From Notolepis coatsorum (taxonomy: Eukaryota > Chordata > Actinopteri > Aulopiformes > Paralepididae), in contig OZ020593.1 of NCBI GenBank assembly GCA_963971535.1, positions 15,040,904 to 15,104,903 on the forward strand: a DNA stretch of 64,000 bases, written 5' to 3'. Shown in pieces: positions 1-9,458 of this stretch. Every line of letters begins with the position of its first letter. The first letter of the stretch is position 1. A program made the translations under genes and the position numbers. The notes beneath the pieces are model-generated. The model was not told the origin of the DNA and searched no databases. It worked only from the letters and a program-made list of their open reading frames with translations.

Positions 1-411
1 CAATATACCTAATTCATTTTACATCGACTCGCAACACTGGTTCTGGCTCCGCTCGTTGCTCCGCCCTGTCATCGCTGGCAGCTTCCCCAGCAGCCGGCAG
101 TGTCTGATTGCACTGATGTCAGTGGGCTTGATTGCGAACAGCTGCGCACAGCGGTCATTATTGTTCCACAGAGATCCGTTATCGGGTAATATCGGACCTC
201 TGACGCGCGCTATTGACCAATCACAAGCAAGCATTTCGGCGAATGTGAAAACGGCATGTAATAAGTTATGTTAATTACCTGAAATTATTCCGTTTTTTGG
301 GGGGGGAAACCCTGCATATATCGGTATCGGTTGATATCGGTATCGGAAATTAAGAGTTGGACAATATCGGTATATCGGTATCGGTAAACAAGCCAATATC
401 GAGCATCCCTA
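1..411 (-). mobile_element. hAT-like non-autonomous element, partial
   Basis: The element runs off the left edge of the window and ends at 411 with CATCCCTA, the complement of a TAGGGATG hAT-type end. Its last 110 bases are built from GATATCGGTATCGG motifs, which also occur in the complete 322-bp element at 15560-15881. Bases 1-27 and about 165-260 match, in reverse complement, the palindromic element at 55.39-55.91 kb, so three copies of one family are present. No transposase is visible. It lies in a mast4 intron. Confidence 0.6.
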
Positions 412-412
412 T

Positions 413-632
413 AACCCTTTCACTACCACACTACAGAAGGTTAACCCTTTACTATCACACACTACAGACGATCAACCGTCTATAGTGTGTGATAGTAAAG
501 GGTTAACCCTTCTGTAGTGTGGTAAGTGAAAGGGTTAACCCTTTGTCGCACGGCAGTGAAATGGTTAACATTATATTATTGTCGCAGTGAAAGGGTTAAC
601 CGTTCGGTAGTGTGGCAGTGGAAGGGTTAAGG
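413..632. repeat. 30-bp satellite array with head-to-head inversion
   Basis: Repeats of a roughly 30-bp unit containing GGTTAACCCTTTCACT and CACACTAC. The first units read forward and the later ones reverse (AGTGAAAGGGTTAACC), with the switch near 478, so the block can fold into a hairpin. Related arrays are at 21421-21560, 57765-57880, 58361-58530 and 59455-59540. The TTAACCCTTTCACTGCCA part resembles the TTAA-flanked ends of the piggyBac-like MITEs in this window. Confidence 0.75.
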
Positions 633-1845
633 CAAAATTAGCTTATCGTCTTCTCCGGAGAGAGACGAGAAGATGGATACCGGTTTCCTTCCAGTTTACC
701 GACGTAAACACACATCCGCTACTCTTCTTCTGCAGCGTCTGCTCGCACTATTCTCGAAGTCAACTTCCTGTCTGTTGTTGCTACGCAACTGCAGCGTAGG
801 GGGAAACTGCCCCGCCTGGTACATTGTGTACACTTCATTTAGTGGAGAAACGGATCGTTAAAGCGGCAAATTAAAGACTATCAAGCGGAATTTTCTTCAG
901 TCCTTCACAATGCCAAAGAGCTGCTGTGTTACGCGTTGTACTAATGACAAAAACAGAAATCCAAATCGCAAGTTTTATACCATCACGGAGGAAAAAGTGG
1001 CTGGTGGCTAACGTTCGGCTAACTCGCTCTGGTGTTGTGGTCGTGGTAATCAGGGGGAGCTTCTTTGACCCATATCTCGCCTTAGAATCACCAGAAAGGC
1101 TTTCGAAATAGTGAAATGCCATGTTGGCCTCAATATTTTCAAAACAAATCGTATGAAAATGTTATGAAATGAACAAGAATGTGATAAAACATGTAATAAA
1201 AACGGAGCTCAACGCATGGATTTGATGGTAGGAATCCGTATGGTCCCCCTATACCAAGATGGCGGCGGTCTCGTGACATCAGAGTGTCTTCGAGATAGGG
1301 AGCTAATGTTACGTCCACCTGCTATAATCGACCCTAAGGTGATGATTCAACTGCATCGATTGGAAAATGTTAGAATCGATTAGAATCGCAATTTTTATGT
1401 GTGCCGTAAGCAGTTTGGCCAAAAATAAAATATCGTCGCTGTCTGATGAATACCTCTTATCTCCAAAAAGTTAACTTTTGAATTCAGGATAAACAGCCTA
1501 ATTTTCAGATTTGACATCCATAAATGTTTATTAAAGCCATACATTGGGTTTTCAATGTGTTTCATATTATGTCCTAGGGTCATGAAACTGGCTCACATGA
1601 TTGAAAACCATGTAAACATTCCTTACCAGTAAAGACAATTTAAATAATGGAAATTACCAAATGACCGGAGATAAGTAGTTTTCATACGGCAGCGACGATA
1701 TGTTTCTCTCCAGTATGCATGCAGTCCGCTTCCATTAATTGTGCTAAGCTAGGCTAACGTGCAGCCAGATAGCTTTCTACTTCTAGGAAACTGGTATCTA
1801 TCTTCTTGTCTCTTTCTCTGGAGAAGACGGTAGGCTAATTTCCCA
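631..1845 (+). mobile_element. P-element-like (THAP) DNA transposon remnant
   Basis: The outer 50-60 bases form imperfect inverted repeats. The left end reads AAATTAGCTTATCGTCTTCT and the right end, in reverse complement, reads AAATTAGCCTACCGTCTTCT; both continue into a GATACC(G/A)GTTTCC stretch. Between them is a THAP-domain remnant at 910-1040. P-element transposases begin with a THAP zinc finger, so a P-like origin is inferred. No clear target duplication was found. A separate piece of the same end lies at 2985-3135. Confidence 0.45.
910..1040 (+). pseudogene. THAP zinc-finger domain remnant
   Basis: An ATG at 910 opens MPKSCCVTRCTNDKNRNPNR, followed by KFYTI. This is the start of a THAP (C2CH) domain: the first two zinc ligands sit in a CxxxxC pattern after MP, and the aromatic strand follows. 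The next conserved part, RRKKWLVANVR, follows at once in another frame (about 985-1017), so there is one frameshift near 982-986. The second half of the domain, with its C and H ligands, is not clear. THAP domains bind DNA and occur in P-element transposases and host THAP genes. Its position inside inverted repeats favours a transposon origin. Not functional as it stands. Confidence 0.6.
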
Positions 1846-1990
1846 AAATGTTAGCGTGTTCCTTTTAAGTCGTGCTGGTTTTAGGCAAAAAAGGACTCTT
1901 GTTGGCTTATTGTACATGTAACGGCCATGCGCCAACGACCGAATTCAGTCAGGACCTCGGTTTAACATCTCATCCGAAGGAATGTTGAAG

Positions 1991-2499
1991 CTTAAATACA
2001 TAATTTTTTTTTATCCACTTTTTCTCCCATTTTCTATATTTTTCTCCCATCCCAATTTCGTATCATCCAATTCAACCCTCCCCTGTCACGAACGCTGTTT
2101 CTTGCCTCCCACAAGCCGGCTGCAATGTGGACTAAGTCATACATAGCACAAGTCCCCTCCGGTACTTGAGGTAACAGCAGTCGCATCTTTTCACCTGCGC
2201 AGCTCGATCTCTCAGTGGTGAGGAGTAACGCGTGGGAGGCTCACGCTGCCCCCGACACTTCCTGATTCTACTGCGCAGGCGCACCAACCGACCTGTAGGA
2301 GTCGCTTGTCCACAACGCCCGATCCCCACCCATCAGTTTCCCACCCCCTAATACGCCCAATGTGTATTAGTACGGACGACTAGCTAAACTGAAAGCAATG
2401 TGGAGCGCTGGGCTCGAACAGGCGAGCCCAGCGTCTCTGCATTTGTGGCGAGCGCATTGCCCAATACGCCACGTAGCCGCCCCTTAAATACATAATTTT
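1991..2499 (-). mobile_element. tRNA-derived SINE with 17-bp target duplication (copy 1)
   Basis: The SINE body is 2008-2482. It is flanked by a perfect duplication, CTTAAATACATAATTTT, at 1991-2007 and 2483-2499. On the minus strand it starts with a tRNA-like head (GGGGCGGCTACGTGGCGTAT, A-box-like; GTTCGAGCCC, B-box-like), continues through an unrelated body and ends in a GGGAGAAAAAGTGGAT tail plus an A run. Two other copies lie at 53899-54334 and 62055-62521, also on the minus strand. The right edge is 35 bases from the 3' splice site of the next mast4 exon. Confidence 0.85.
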
Positions 2500-2534
2500 G
2501 ATGGCATCGCGTGACCTTTGCATCTCCTCCACAG

Positions 2535-2671
2535 AGCGGCAATAAGGTGGCTATCTCTACGACTCCCTTTGAGAACACCTCCATCAAGACGGGTCCCGCC
2601 AGGAGGAACAGCTACAGGAGCAAGATGGTGCGACGCACCAAGAAGCCCAAGAAGGAGAAGACTCAAGAAAA
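2535..2671 (+). CDS. mast4: mast4 internal coding exon (third from last)
   Basis: This exon encodes [20 protein letters not shown] followed by [17 protein letters not shown] and a Lys-rich end. It matches the segment of MAST kinases just before the Ser-rich tail ([24 protein letters not shown] are family signatures). The 3' splice site is CTCCTCCACAG ending at 2534, and the donor is AAAA/GTAGGA after 2671. The exon holds 45 codons plus two bases (AA); the first base of the 4714 exon completes a Lys codon, so the phases agree. MAST proteins are microtubule-associated Ser/Thr kinases with a PDZ domain. The kinase and PDZ exons are outside the window to the left. The start at 2535 rather than two bases later is chosen from the AG position and reading frame. 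Confidence 0.88.
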
Positions 2672-2984
2672 GTAGGAGTTTATTTATTTAATTAACCTTT
2701 TTTATTTTTACATTTATTTAACCATGCAGGTCAATTAAGAACAAATGTGTAATTACAACGACGGTCTGGTGAGAGGACAAAAGGGCCTCTCGAAGGGTAA
2801 CAGGGAAAGGGGATTGATTGAATTGATTGATTGATTGACCGTCTTTGTGTTTGTTTGTTTTAGGACTGGGCGATATGATCATATCATGATTATGTCTCTT
2901 AGTTTTATGATATTTTTCTTAGGTCTATTTTCGTTTTTAGGTCTATTTTCAGCATGGAACATTTTGTTCTGATTAACTTAAAGG

Positions 2985-3135
2985 AACATTATGGGAAATG
3001 CGCTTATCGTCTTCTCCAGAGTCAGACAAGGAGATGCCGATTTCCTCTCTGTGTTCAGTAGAAAGCTATCCGGCTGCAAGCTAACCTAGCTTAGCACAAA
3101 TTAATGGAAGCGGATAAGGAACATTAGCCTAGCTT
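2985..3135. mobile_element. End fragment of the P-like element family
   Basis: The stretch with CTTATCGTCTTCTCCAGAG, then GAAAGCTATCCGGCTGCA and AATTAATGGAAGCGGA, matches in reverse complement the right end of the 631-1845 element (about 1715-1845). It is a solo, truncated end in the intron after the 2535 exon. Confidence 0.5.
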
Positions 3136-3149
3136 AAGACTCCGGCGAG

Positions 3150-3716
3150 TGAATGAATGAATGAAAACTTTATTAACAGATTGCAGAATGGGTACAGTAC
3201 AGTACAGCTCAATACATACAATTCGCTGCTGTCGGGACAAAACCTCATAACTCCAAAAACCCAACTTTTCAGCAGATGAAAAAAACGAACACAGATTTGA
3301 GGGTGAATAGAGTTAGGAGGTTTAGACAGATGATCGGTTTAATGCTTTCCCATTGTTTAAACTTTGTAAAACCCACACACACATATGGAGGATGATCTAC
3401 GGAGTTGAGTTATATAAAAAAAAAATATTTAAAAAATGGAGTTATGAGGTTTTGTCCCGACAGCAGCGAATTGTTAAGGGGATGCAGACCAGAGAAAGAC
3501 TTTCGTCTTGTTTACATCAGGGTCCCCCATTTTCAATTCATCATAACATATATGACATACACGACATACAGATAGACAGTACTGCTATATCTATACATTT
3601 ATGACATACCAGATTTGCAAATACAGTACTGTTTGTGATACAAAAAGTTTCCAGAAAAAGAGTGTATATACATTTGATGTAGAAACTGTACATTGGAGGA
3701 GGTTGTGTAGGTGGGG
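3150..3716 (-). mobile_element. LINE 3'-end fragment, split by a MITE
   Basis: On the minus strand this is the 3' untranslated end and (CATT)n tail of the non-LTR element whose reverse transcriptase is at 40972-42159. Shared landmarks are ACAGATTGCAGAATGGGTAC, GGGGATGCAGACCAGAGAAA and AGGGTCCCCCATTTTCAATT. It is 5'-truncated and interrupted at 3224-3468. Other copies are at 34565-34905 (plus strand) and 52103-52585. Confidence 0.75.
3220..3472. mobile_element. 245-bp MITE with perfect 32-bp terminal inverted repeats
   Basis: The element is 3224-3468. Its ends (3224-3255 and 3437-3468) are perfect inverted repeats beginning CGCTGCTGTCGGGACAAAAC. It is flanked by AATT at 3220-3223 and 3469-3472. 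The intact LINE copy at 40.59 kb reads ACAATTGTTAAGG at this point, so AATT is a 4-bp target duplication. The interior is AT-rich and non-coding. The superfamily is uncertain: 4-bp duplications occur in Chapaev and Sola elements, among others. Confidence 0.85.
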
Positions 3717-4010
3717 GGGGGGACACTGTACACTGTACATTATAAAATAAAATAGAAAAGAGACATGCATACATCACAGAGGTTAGGGAAATAATTTAAA
3801 CACACAACATCAAACAAACAACCAAATAAAATGACATGGTATGGTATGTAATACATATAGCAGAACAGACAAAGTACAGGCTGGTGTTTTTATCCTAGTA
3901 GCTTGTTGTTGTTGCAGAGTATGACCACAAGGTGTAGCTGTGGCTCCTGTGTCTTGAACACGTTGTCCTCTCTGTATTTTCATACAGTAATGTTTGTAAA
4001 GTATAATAGC

Positions 4011-4532
4011 GTCTCTCTTTCTCCCTCTCTTTCTGTCTCTTTCTCTATTTCTGTTTCTTTCTCTGTCTCTCTCTCTCTCTTTCTGTTTCGTTCTCTGTCT
4101 CATTATCTCTTTCTCCCTATCTCTCGCTCACTCTCTCTTTCTGTCTCTGTCTCTCTTTCTCTGCCTCTCTCTCTCCCTGTTTCTCTCTCACTTTCTCTTT
4201 CTCCCTATTTTCCTCTCCCCCTCTCTATCTCTCACTCTCCCTCTCTCTCTGTATCTCTATCTCCTCTCTCCCCATCTCTCTCTGTCTCTCTCTCCATCTC
4301 TCTCTCTGTCTCTCTCTCTGTATCTCTCTCCCCCCCTCCATCTCTCTGTATCTCTCTCTTCGTCTCTCTCTCTGTATCTCTCTCCCCCCCTCCATCTCTC
4401 TGTATCTCTCCCCTCCCTCTCCCCCCCCTCTCTCCCTCTCTCCCTTCCTTTCTCTCTCTCTGTCTCTCTCTCCCCCTCCCTCTCCCCCCCCTCTCTCCCC
4501 CCCCCCCTCTCTCTCCCCCCATCCCTCTCACT

Positions 4533-4572
<40 letters not shown>

Positions 4573-4657
4573 TCTCCCCCTCTCTCTCTCCCCCATCCCT
4601 CTCTTTCCCCCCATCCCTCTCACTCCCCCCCCCCATCTCTCTCCCCCATCCCTCTCA

Positions 4658-4688
<31 letters not shown>

Positions 4689-4713
4689 CCCCCCCCCCCT
4701 CTCTCTCTCTCAG
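4011..4713 (+). repeat. Polypyrimidine (CT)n tract ending in a splice acceptor
   Basis: About 700 bases consist almost only of C and T, mostly CTCTCT with CCCC runs. The tract ends in CTCTCTCTCAG, the 3' splice site of the mast4 exon at 4714. It supplies a greatly oversized polypyrimidine tract. Apparent long open frames across it are low-complexity artefacts. Confidence 0.95.
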
Positions 4714-4919
4714 GAGGCGTTCTGTGTTCAAGCGGTTCGCCATGCAGCCGTCTCCTCTGCTCCACACCAGTCGTAGCTTCTCGTCCCTGAACCGCTCCCT
4801 GTCGTCCGGTGAGAGTCTCCCAGGTTCCCCCACTCACAGCCTGTCCCCCCGCTCCCCCACCGCACTCTTCCGCCCGGCGCATCCCGGCGTCTTCAACCAA
4901 TCAGAATTCAACCAATCAG
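4714..4919 (+). CDS. mast4: mast4 coding exon (second from last)
   Basis: The first base finishes the Lys codon carried over from 2671, and translation continues [20 protein letters not shown], then [20 protein letters not shown] and HSLSPRSP. This is the conserved Ser-rich segment of MAST kinases. The exon ends CCAATCAG before donor GTGGGG at 4920, leaving one base (G) that joins GT at 5467 to make Gly. The last codons read [10 protein letters not shown], a small tandem duplication next to the donor that is not part of the usual family sequence. The acceptor lies at the end of a 700-base pyrimidine tract. Confidence 0.9.
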
Positions 4920-5072
4920 GTGGGGAATATTTCCTCCGTTCCTCCTCGATGAAGAGTTTTAACAGGGTATCTGCGGGGTGGTGTTAAAAAGTCTTAAATT
5001 CATCATTCTCAATTTATAAGGCCTTAAAACGTATTAAAAAGTCTTACATTTCATTTGAACAGGTATTGAATT

Positions 5073-5075
<3 letters not shown>

Positions 5076-5103
<28 letters not shown>

Positions 5104-5111
5104 TGGGGGGG
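5076..5111 (+). repeat. Poly-G run in mast4 intron
   Basis: An unbroken run of about 28 G (5076-5103) is followed by T and another G run. It is capable of G-quadruplex formation. Exact length in an assembly is unreliable. A (TCC)n stretch at about 5425-5453 precedes the next splice acceptor. Confidence 0.9.
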
Positions 5112-5466
5112 TAGCCTGGTTCTCAGGAGCTTAAATAATATTAAATATATTAAATGTTTTTGTATTCAAGTCGTTGTTTCTTCACAAAGCTACCGGGAGG
5201 CTTTGTGTGCGTCTGGCGAGAGCTTGTATGGAACACGCAAACAATTTAATTGGCACAAGTGCAGCCGCCAGTTCAGTGTCTCTTGTGTTTTGTTATTTTT
5301 TTGCTAGTATAATCATGAAATTGGTTAAAAAGGTCTTACAAAGTCTTCAATTTAACTCGTTGAAAGTGTCTCTTATTATTAAACAGTTGATTGTCTGCGT
5401 TGTAAAACATTTCTCTCCCCTGTTCCTCCTCCTCCTCCTCCTCCTCCTCCTCCCTGTGTTCCTCAG

Positions 5467-8400
5467 GTGGAAACTCCTCCCAGAGCTCCTCCCCCAGCTC
5501 CAGCGCCCCCAACTCCCCCGCCGGCTCCGGCCACATCCGCCCCAGCACCCTCCACGGCCTCGGCCCCAAGCTTACTGGCCAGAGGCTGCGCCAGGGGCGC
5601 CGCAAGTCCGCCGGCAGCATCCCCCTCTCCCCGCTGGTCCGCACGCCCTCGCCCACCCCCCCCCAGCCCACCTCCCCCCAGCGCTCCCCCTCCCCCCTGC
5701 TCAGCTGCGGCCACCCGCTGAGCACCATCTCCAACAAGGCCTCCTCCCAGGCCTTCCCCGCCGGCGGCGGCGCCAAGATGCACTCGCCCCCCACCATCGT
5801 CCGCCACATGGTACGCCCCAAGAGCGCAGAGCCGCCGCGCTCTCCCCTGCTGAAGCGCGTCCAGTCCGAGGAGAAGCTGTCCCCCTCCTACACCGCCTCC
5901 TCCGCGGGGGACAAGAAGCACCTGTGTCCCAGGAAGCATAGCCTGGAGGTGACCCAGGAGGAGGCCCAGCAGGGGGGGGACCGGGACTACCAGGCCCTGC
6001 GCGGTGTGGAGGAGACGCTGTGCTGCGAACCCCTGGCCGTCGTCGCGCGCGTCAGACCCGCCGAGCAGGGCTGCTTGAAGAGGCCGGACAAGGAGAAGCT
6101 GAAGGTGGCGGCGGTGGTGGTCAAGAGGCCGGACTGGTCCGACAGGAGGGAGGCCCTGCAGAAGCAAGATGCCCTGCACGAGTCGTCCGACGCCTCCTCG
6201 TCCTTCCTCCTGTGCGGAGACGACCGAGACAACAAGGCCTTTCTGGGCCGAGGTGGCCCCGCCGGCAGATCCCAGAACAGCCCGGAGCCTTCTGGGACCA
6301 GCTGCTGTGACGGCGGCGAGGGAGGACTCCGGTCACCCCTGTGTTCCACTCAACTCCCCGACTGGCCGCTGTCCAGGCAGGGCGGCAACAAAGAGGGGTT
6401 GAAACCGGACAGGCTGGACTTCAAAGCCGCCAACGTGGAGTTCGGCAGGAAGCGGCAGTCGTTCGAGGAGCGGGAGGAGTGCATGTGCCGGCTGTCTCCC
6501 GGCATCATCCACGAGAGCCTCCACTTTGGCTCCAGTACCACCCGGTCCAAGAGTCTCCAGCTCCAGGACTCCTCCGCCCTGTCTCACGAGCACATGATGA
6601 AGGGAGGCCTCCTCCTGGGCAGCGCGCACTCCAGCCCCGAAGGTCTGCTGTCCCCCAACAAGATGTACTCCGGGAGGGGGGGGGAGAGTGCCGTGGAGAA
6701 GCTCCAGCTCATCTCCGCGGCCGAGAGTCCCAGTCTCAGGAAGACGACCTCGGAGTACAAGCTGGAGGCGCGCCTCGTCTCCTCCCTCAAACCCCTGGAG
6801 GGCACCCTGGACATCGGCCTGCTCTCCGGACCCAGGGTCTCCTCCTCCAAGACGACGGACACATGCGTTTCCTCGGTGGGGCCGCCGGTTTGGCTCCCAC
6901 GGAGTCCCACGGAAAAGCAAACACCCGGCAGCCCCCAGTTCATCAAACCCGCAGAGAAACCCAAGAGCCCCCTGGCACGTTCGCCGAGCCCCGTGCCCGT
7001 GTGGTCTCTGAGCAGCGTGGCGCCCTCCAGAGAGCAGCAGCCGAGTAGTTCTACCGCAGAGTTGTTCAAATGCAGTAGCGGCGGTGAGAGGTCACCGGAT
7101 AGACCCACCGGTCCCTGTGAGCCACAGAGGAGCCCTACTACGTCCAAGGCGGAGGCTTTTACCTTTAGCGGTAAACAGGAGAGCAGGACCGGCGGTGTGA
7201 AGGTCAACAACGCGTCCCTGGTTCACGAACACAGGAGTTCCCGCCACGCCTCCTCCTCCCACTTCTCCTGCGGGAAGACGCCCTCCATACGGGAGGTGAG
7301 CAACGAGGATCAGGAGGACGAGGCGGAGCAGGAGGACTATCCGCCGTCCCCTACACAGCGGAACGCCGCGGATAGTGGCCCCAAAATGGCGGACTTTCTC
7401 ATTTCTCCGACTAAGCCGGAGCCGGACAAAAAGACTGAAGATTCTGCACCGGCGGATAGTGGCCCCAAAATGGCGGACTTTCTCATTTCTCCGACTAAGC
7501 CGGAGCCGGACAAAAAGACTGAAGATTCTGCACCGGCGGATAGTGGCCCCAAAATGGAGTCCCGGACGACCGCAGCTGCCGCTCAGGTACCGCGGCTAAA
7601 ACAAAGCAGTCCGTTTTTTCAGAGCGACGAGAAACCAGCCACTGCAGCACAGAGCTCCGGAGTGACCTCTGTTTCACCAGGGAATGCCCAAAATAACACT
7701 GTATCTGTGCACTACATCCTGGAGGATCCTCAACACCTTTCAAAACTGTCTTTCCACACTTTCCCTTCACATAGCACAGCGCGGGCCTCTGTCCCAGCAT
7801 CGGCCTCTGTCCCAACACCGGCCTCTATCTCTGTAGAGGCGAGGAGGGTAAGCGATCCAAAACCACAGGGACAACAGCAATGCGCGGACAAATCCCCGAC
7901 CGCGGACGAGGAACAACCGAACATTGCCGTCTTCGTCAATGCGGCCGGTCGTGGTACAAGCAGCTTATGCTCCAAGAAGGAAGCCGACATGTGTAACACG
8001 GACACGGTCGGAAGTAGTAGCGTGTCCGGGAGGGCAGAACCGAGCCCAAAGACGCAGCAGGTCTTTGGCTGTTTTTCTAGAGGAACCGCGAACGCGACAG
8101 CCTCGCCATCGACTGACGGCACCACGCAGGTCCCTCCGAGGGCGAATCAACAGGGGCTGGTCGGCAGGGTAGCGAGCGGCGGCGGCGTAGGAACGCAGAG
8201 CAGGGAGGGTTCCACGTCGCCAAAAACAAAGAACAATAGCGGCGTGAAGAACACGGAGCCCAAACAGCCGCCGCTGTCAACAACGTGCCACCCCGAGGTC
8301 GAGAAAGCGGCGCTCAAAGCTCCCGAGGCAGAACGTCTAATCTCCAAAAAGCAGATAGCCGACGCCGGCGCCGTCAAAGAGACTAGCGTTGTTCCCGCGA

Positions 8401-9458
8401 CGAAACAGACGACGCCGCCGGCCTCGGGGGGGAGCAGCGCGAACCCACAAGCCGTCGGGGAGACGAAGAGGTCCGAAGGGAAGGTTCCTCCTGATAGCGT
8501 GACTCTCGTTATTGTCCCCGTCGTCAAAGGAGGTCCGGATTCGAGGCAGAGGGGGGAGATCTCTAAAGACACTCCACTAGTCTCGGCTCCGGCCGTTAAA
8601 GACTCTCAGTTCGCACTAGGCCACGGCTCGGACTCTAAACAGCAGACCCCTCCTCCGGCCCCCGTCGGCGGCAGGCAACGCTCGGACGCGAAACAAAGAG
8701 ACCCCGTGCCCAAAAATATCACTACAATCGCCCCGGTCAATATAATTAGAGAAAACCCGGACTCGAGACAAAGGTCTCCCCCTACCAAAACTGTAACCTC
8801 ATCTTCCGCTACTACGAAAGCCTCTCCGACCCTGAAACCAAGTCTGGTGGAGGCGAGACACAAAGACTCCTCCTCCTCGCCCCGAACCCTCTCTTCTTCG
8901 ACCGCAGCTCCGCTTATTATCAAAGACTCCAGTCCGCCGGACTCCAAATCAAAGGACGCCATCGCTGCGCCCCAGCAGCAGCCCCCCCAGAGGGAGCCTC
9001 TCGCCCGGTCGGACATGCCGCCCCGGCCCTCCCCTCCTTTGCCCCCGGTGCCGCCGTCCGTTCCCCCGGCGGCGAGACGAGAAGCCCATCAGCCGCCTAC
9101 GGGTAGGACGATCGCCGCCGGCGGTGGTGCGGCTCATCAGGAGCCGGCGATCCACGCCGTGTCCAAGGAAAGCCCGAGGTCGGACACTCACAACAAGGGT
9201 CCCGGCGGCGCACCCGACTCCAGAGGCTCGGCCTCCGACAAACAACAGTCGTCGTCGTCCTCCGGCCGCAGGGACCCGGCCGAGAGGAAGCGGAGAGAAG
9301 CGGCGGCTCAAGAGGCAGCGTCCGCGCAGAGGAGCGCGAGGAGAGAGGCGTCCAAAGCCGCCGCGGCTTCTTCTTCCGCGGCGGCAAAGGACGGCGGCGC
9401 GGCAGACAAAGGCAAGCAGCCGAAGGAGTCGCCGCGCAGCTGTGCCAATAAGAGGTAA
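5467..9458 (+). CDS. mast4: mast4 last coding exon, long C-terminal tail
   Basis: After acceptor CCTCAG (5461-5466) the frame reads [43 protein letters not shown], then [37 protein letters not shown] and [12 protein letters not shown]. All are MAST signatures. EYKLEAR...[17 protein letters not shown] and VEQGCLKRP-like (AEQGCLKRP) further on point to MAST4 rather than MAST1-3, as does the long last exon: 1329 residues here, ending at TAA 9456-9458. The tail is disordered: Ser/Pro-rich, with a perfect 28-residue tandem repeat near 7368-7556, recurring DSRQR/DSKQ motifs between about 8530 and 8960, a proline run near 9020-9070 and a basic Ala-rich C-terminus. No catalytic domain is encoded here. 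Codons are strongly GC-rich compared with the flanking DNA. Confidence 0.9.
7368..7556 (+). repeat. In-frame 84-bp tandem repeat inside mast4
   Basis: Two identical 84-bp units (7368-7451 and 7452-7535) and a third partial unit (7536-7556) encode 28-residue repeats beginning [20 protein letters not shown]. The frame is kept. The units look identical at the DNA level, so the duplication is recent or homogenised. Confidence 0.95.

Noticed and set aside
3903-4790. Long Ser/Leu/Pro-only open frames on plus and Arg/Glu-only frames on minus
   Set aside because: They are translations of the (CT)n tract and have no homology or real start. The genuine exon begins only at 4714.
5463-9387. Many long open frames antisense or out of frame to mast4
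   Set aside because: They come from GC-rich codon bias in the last mast4 exon. None matches a known family, and the mast4 frame explains the region.
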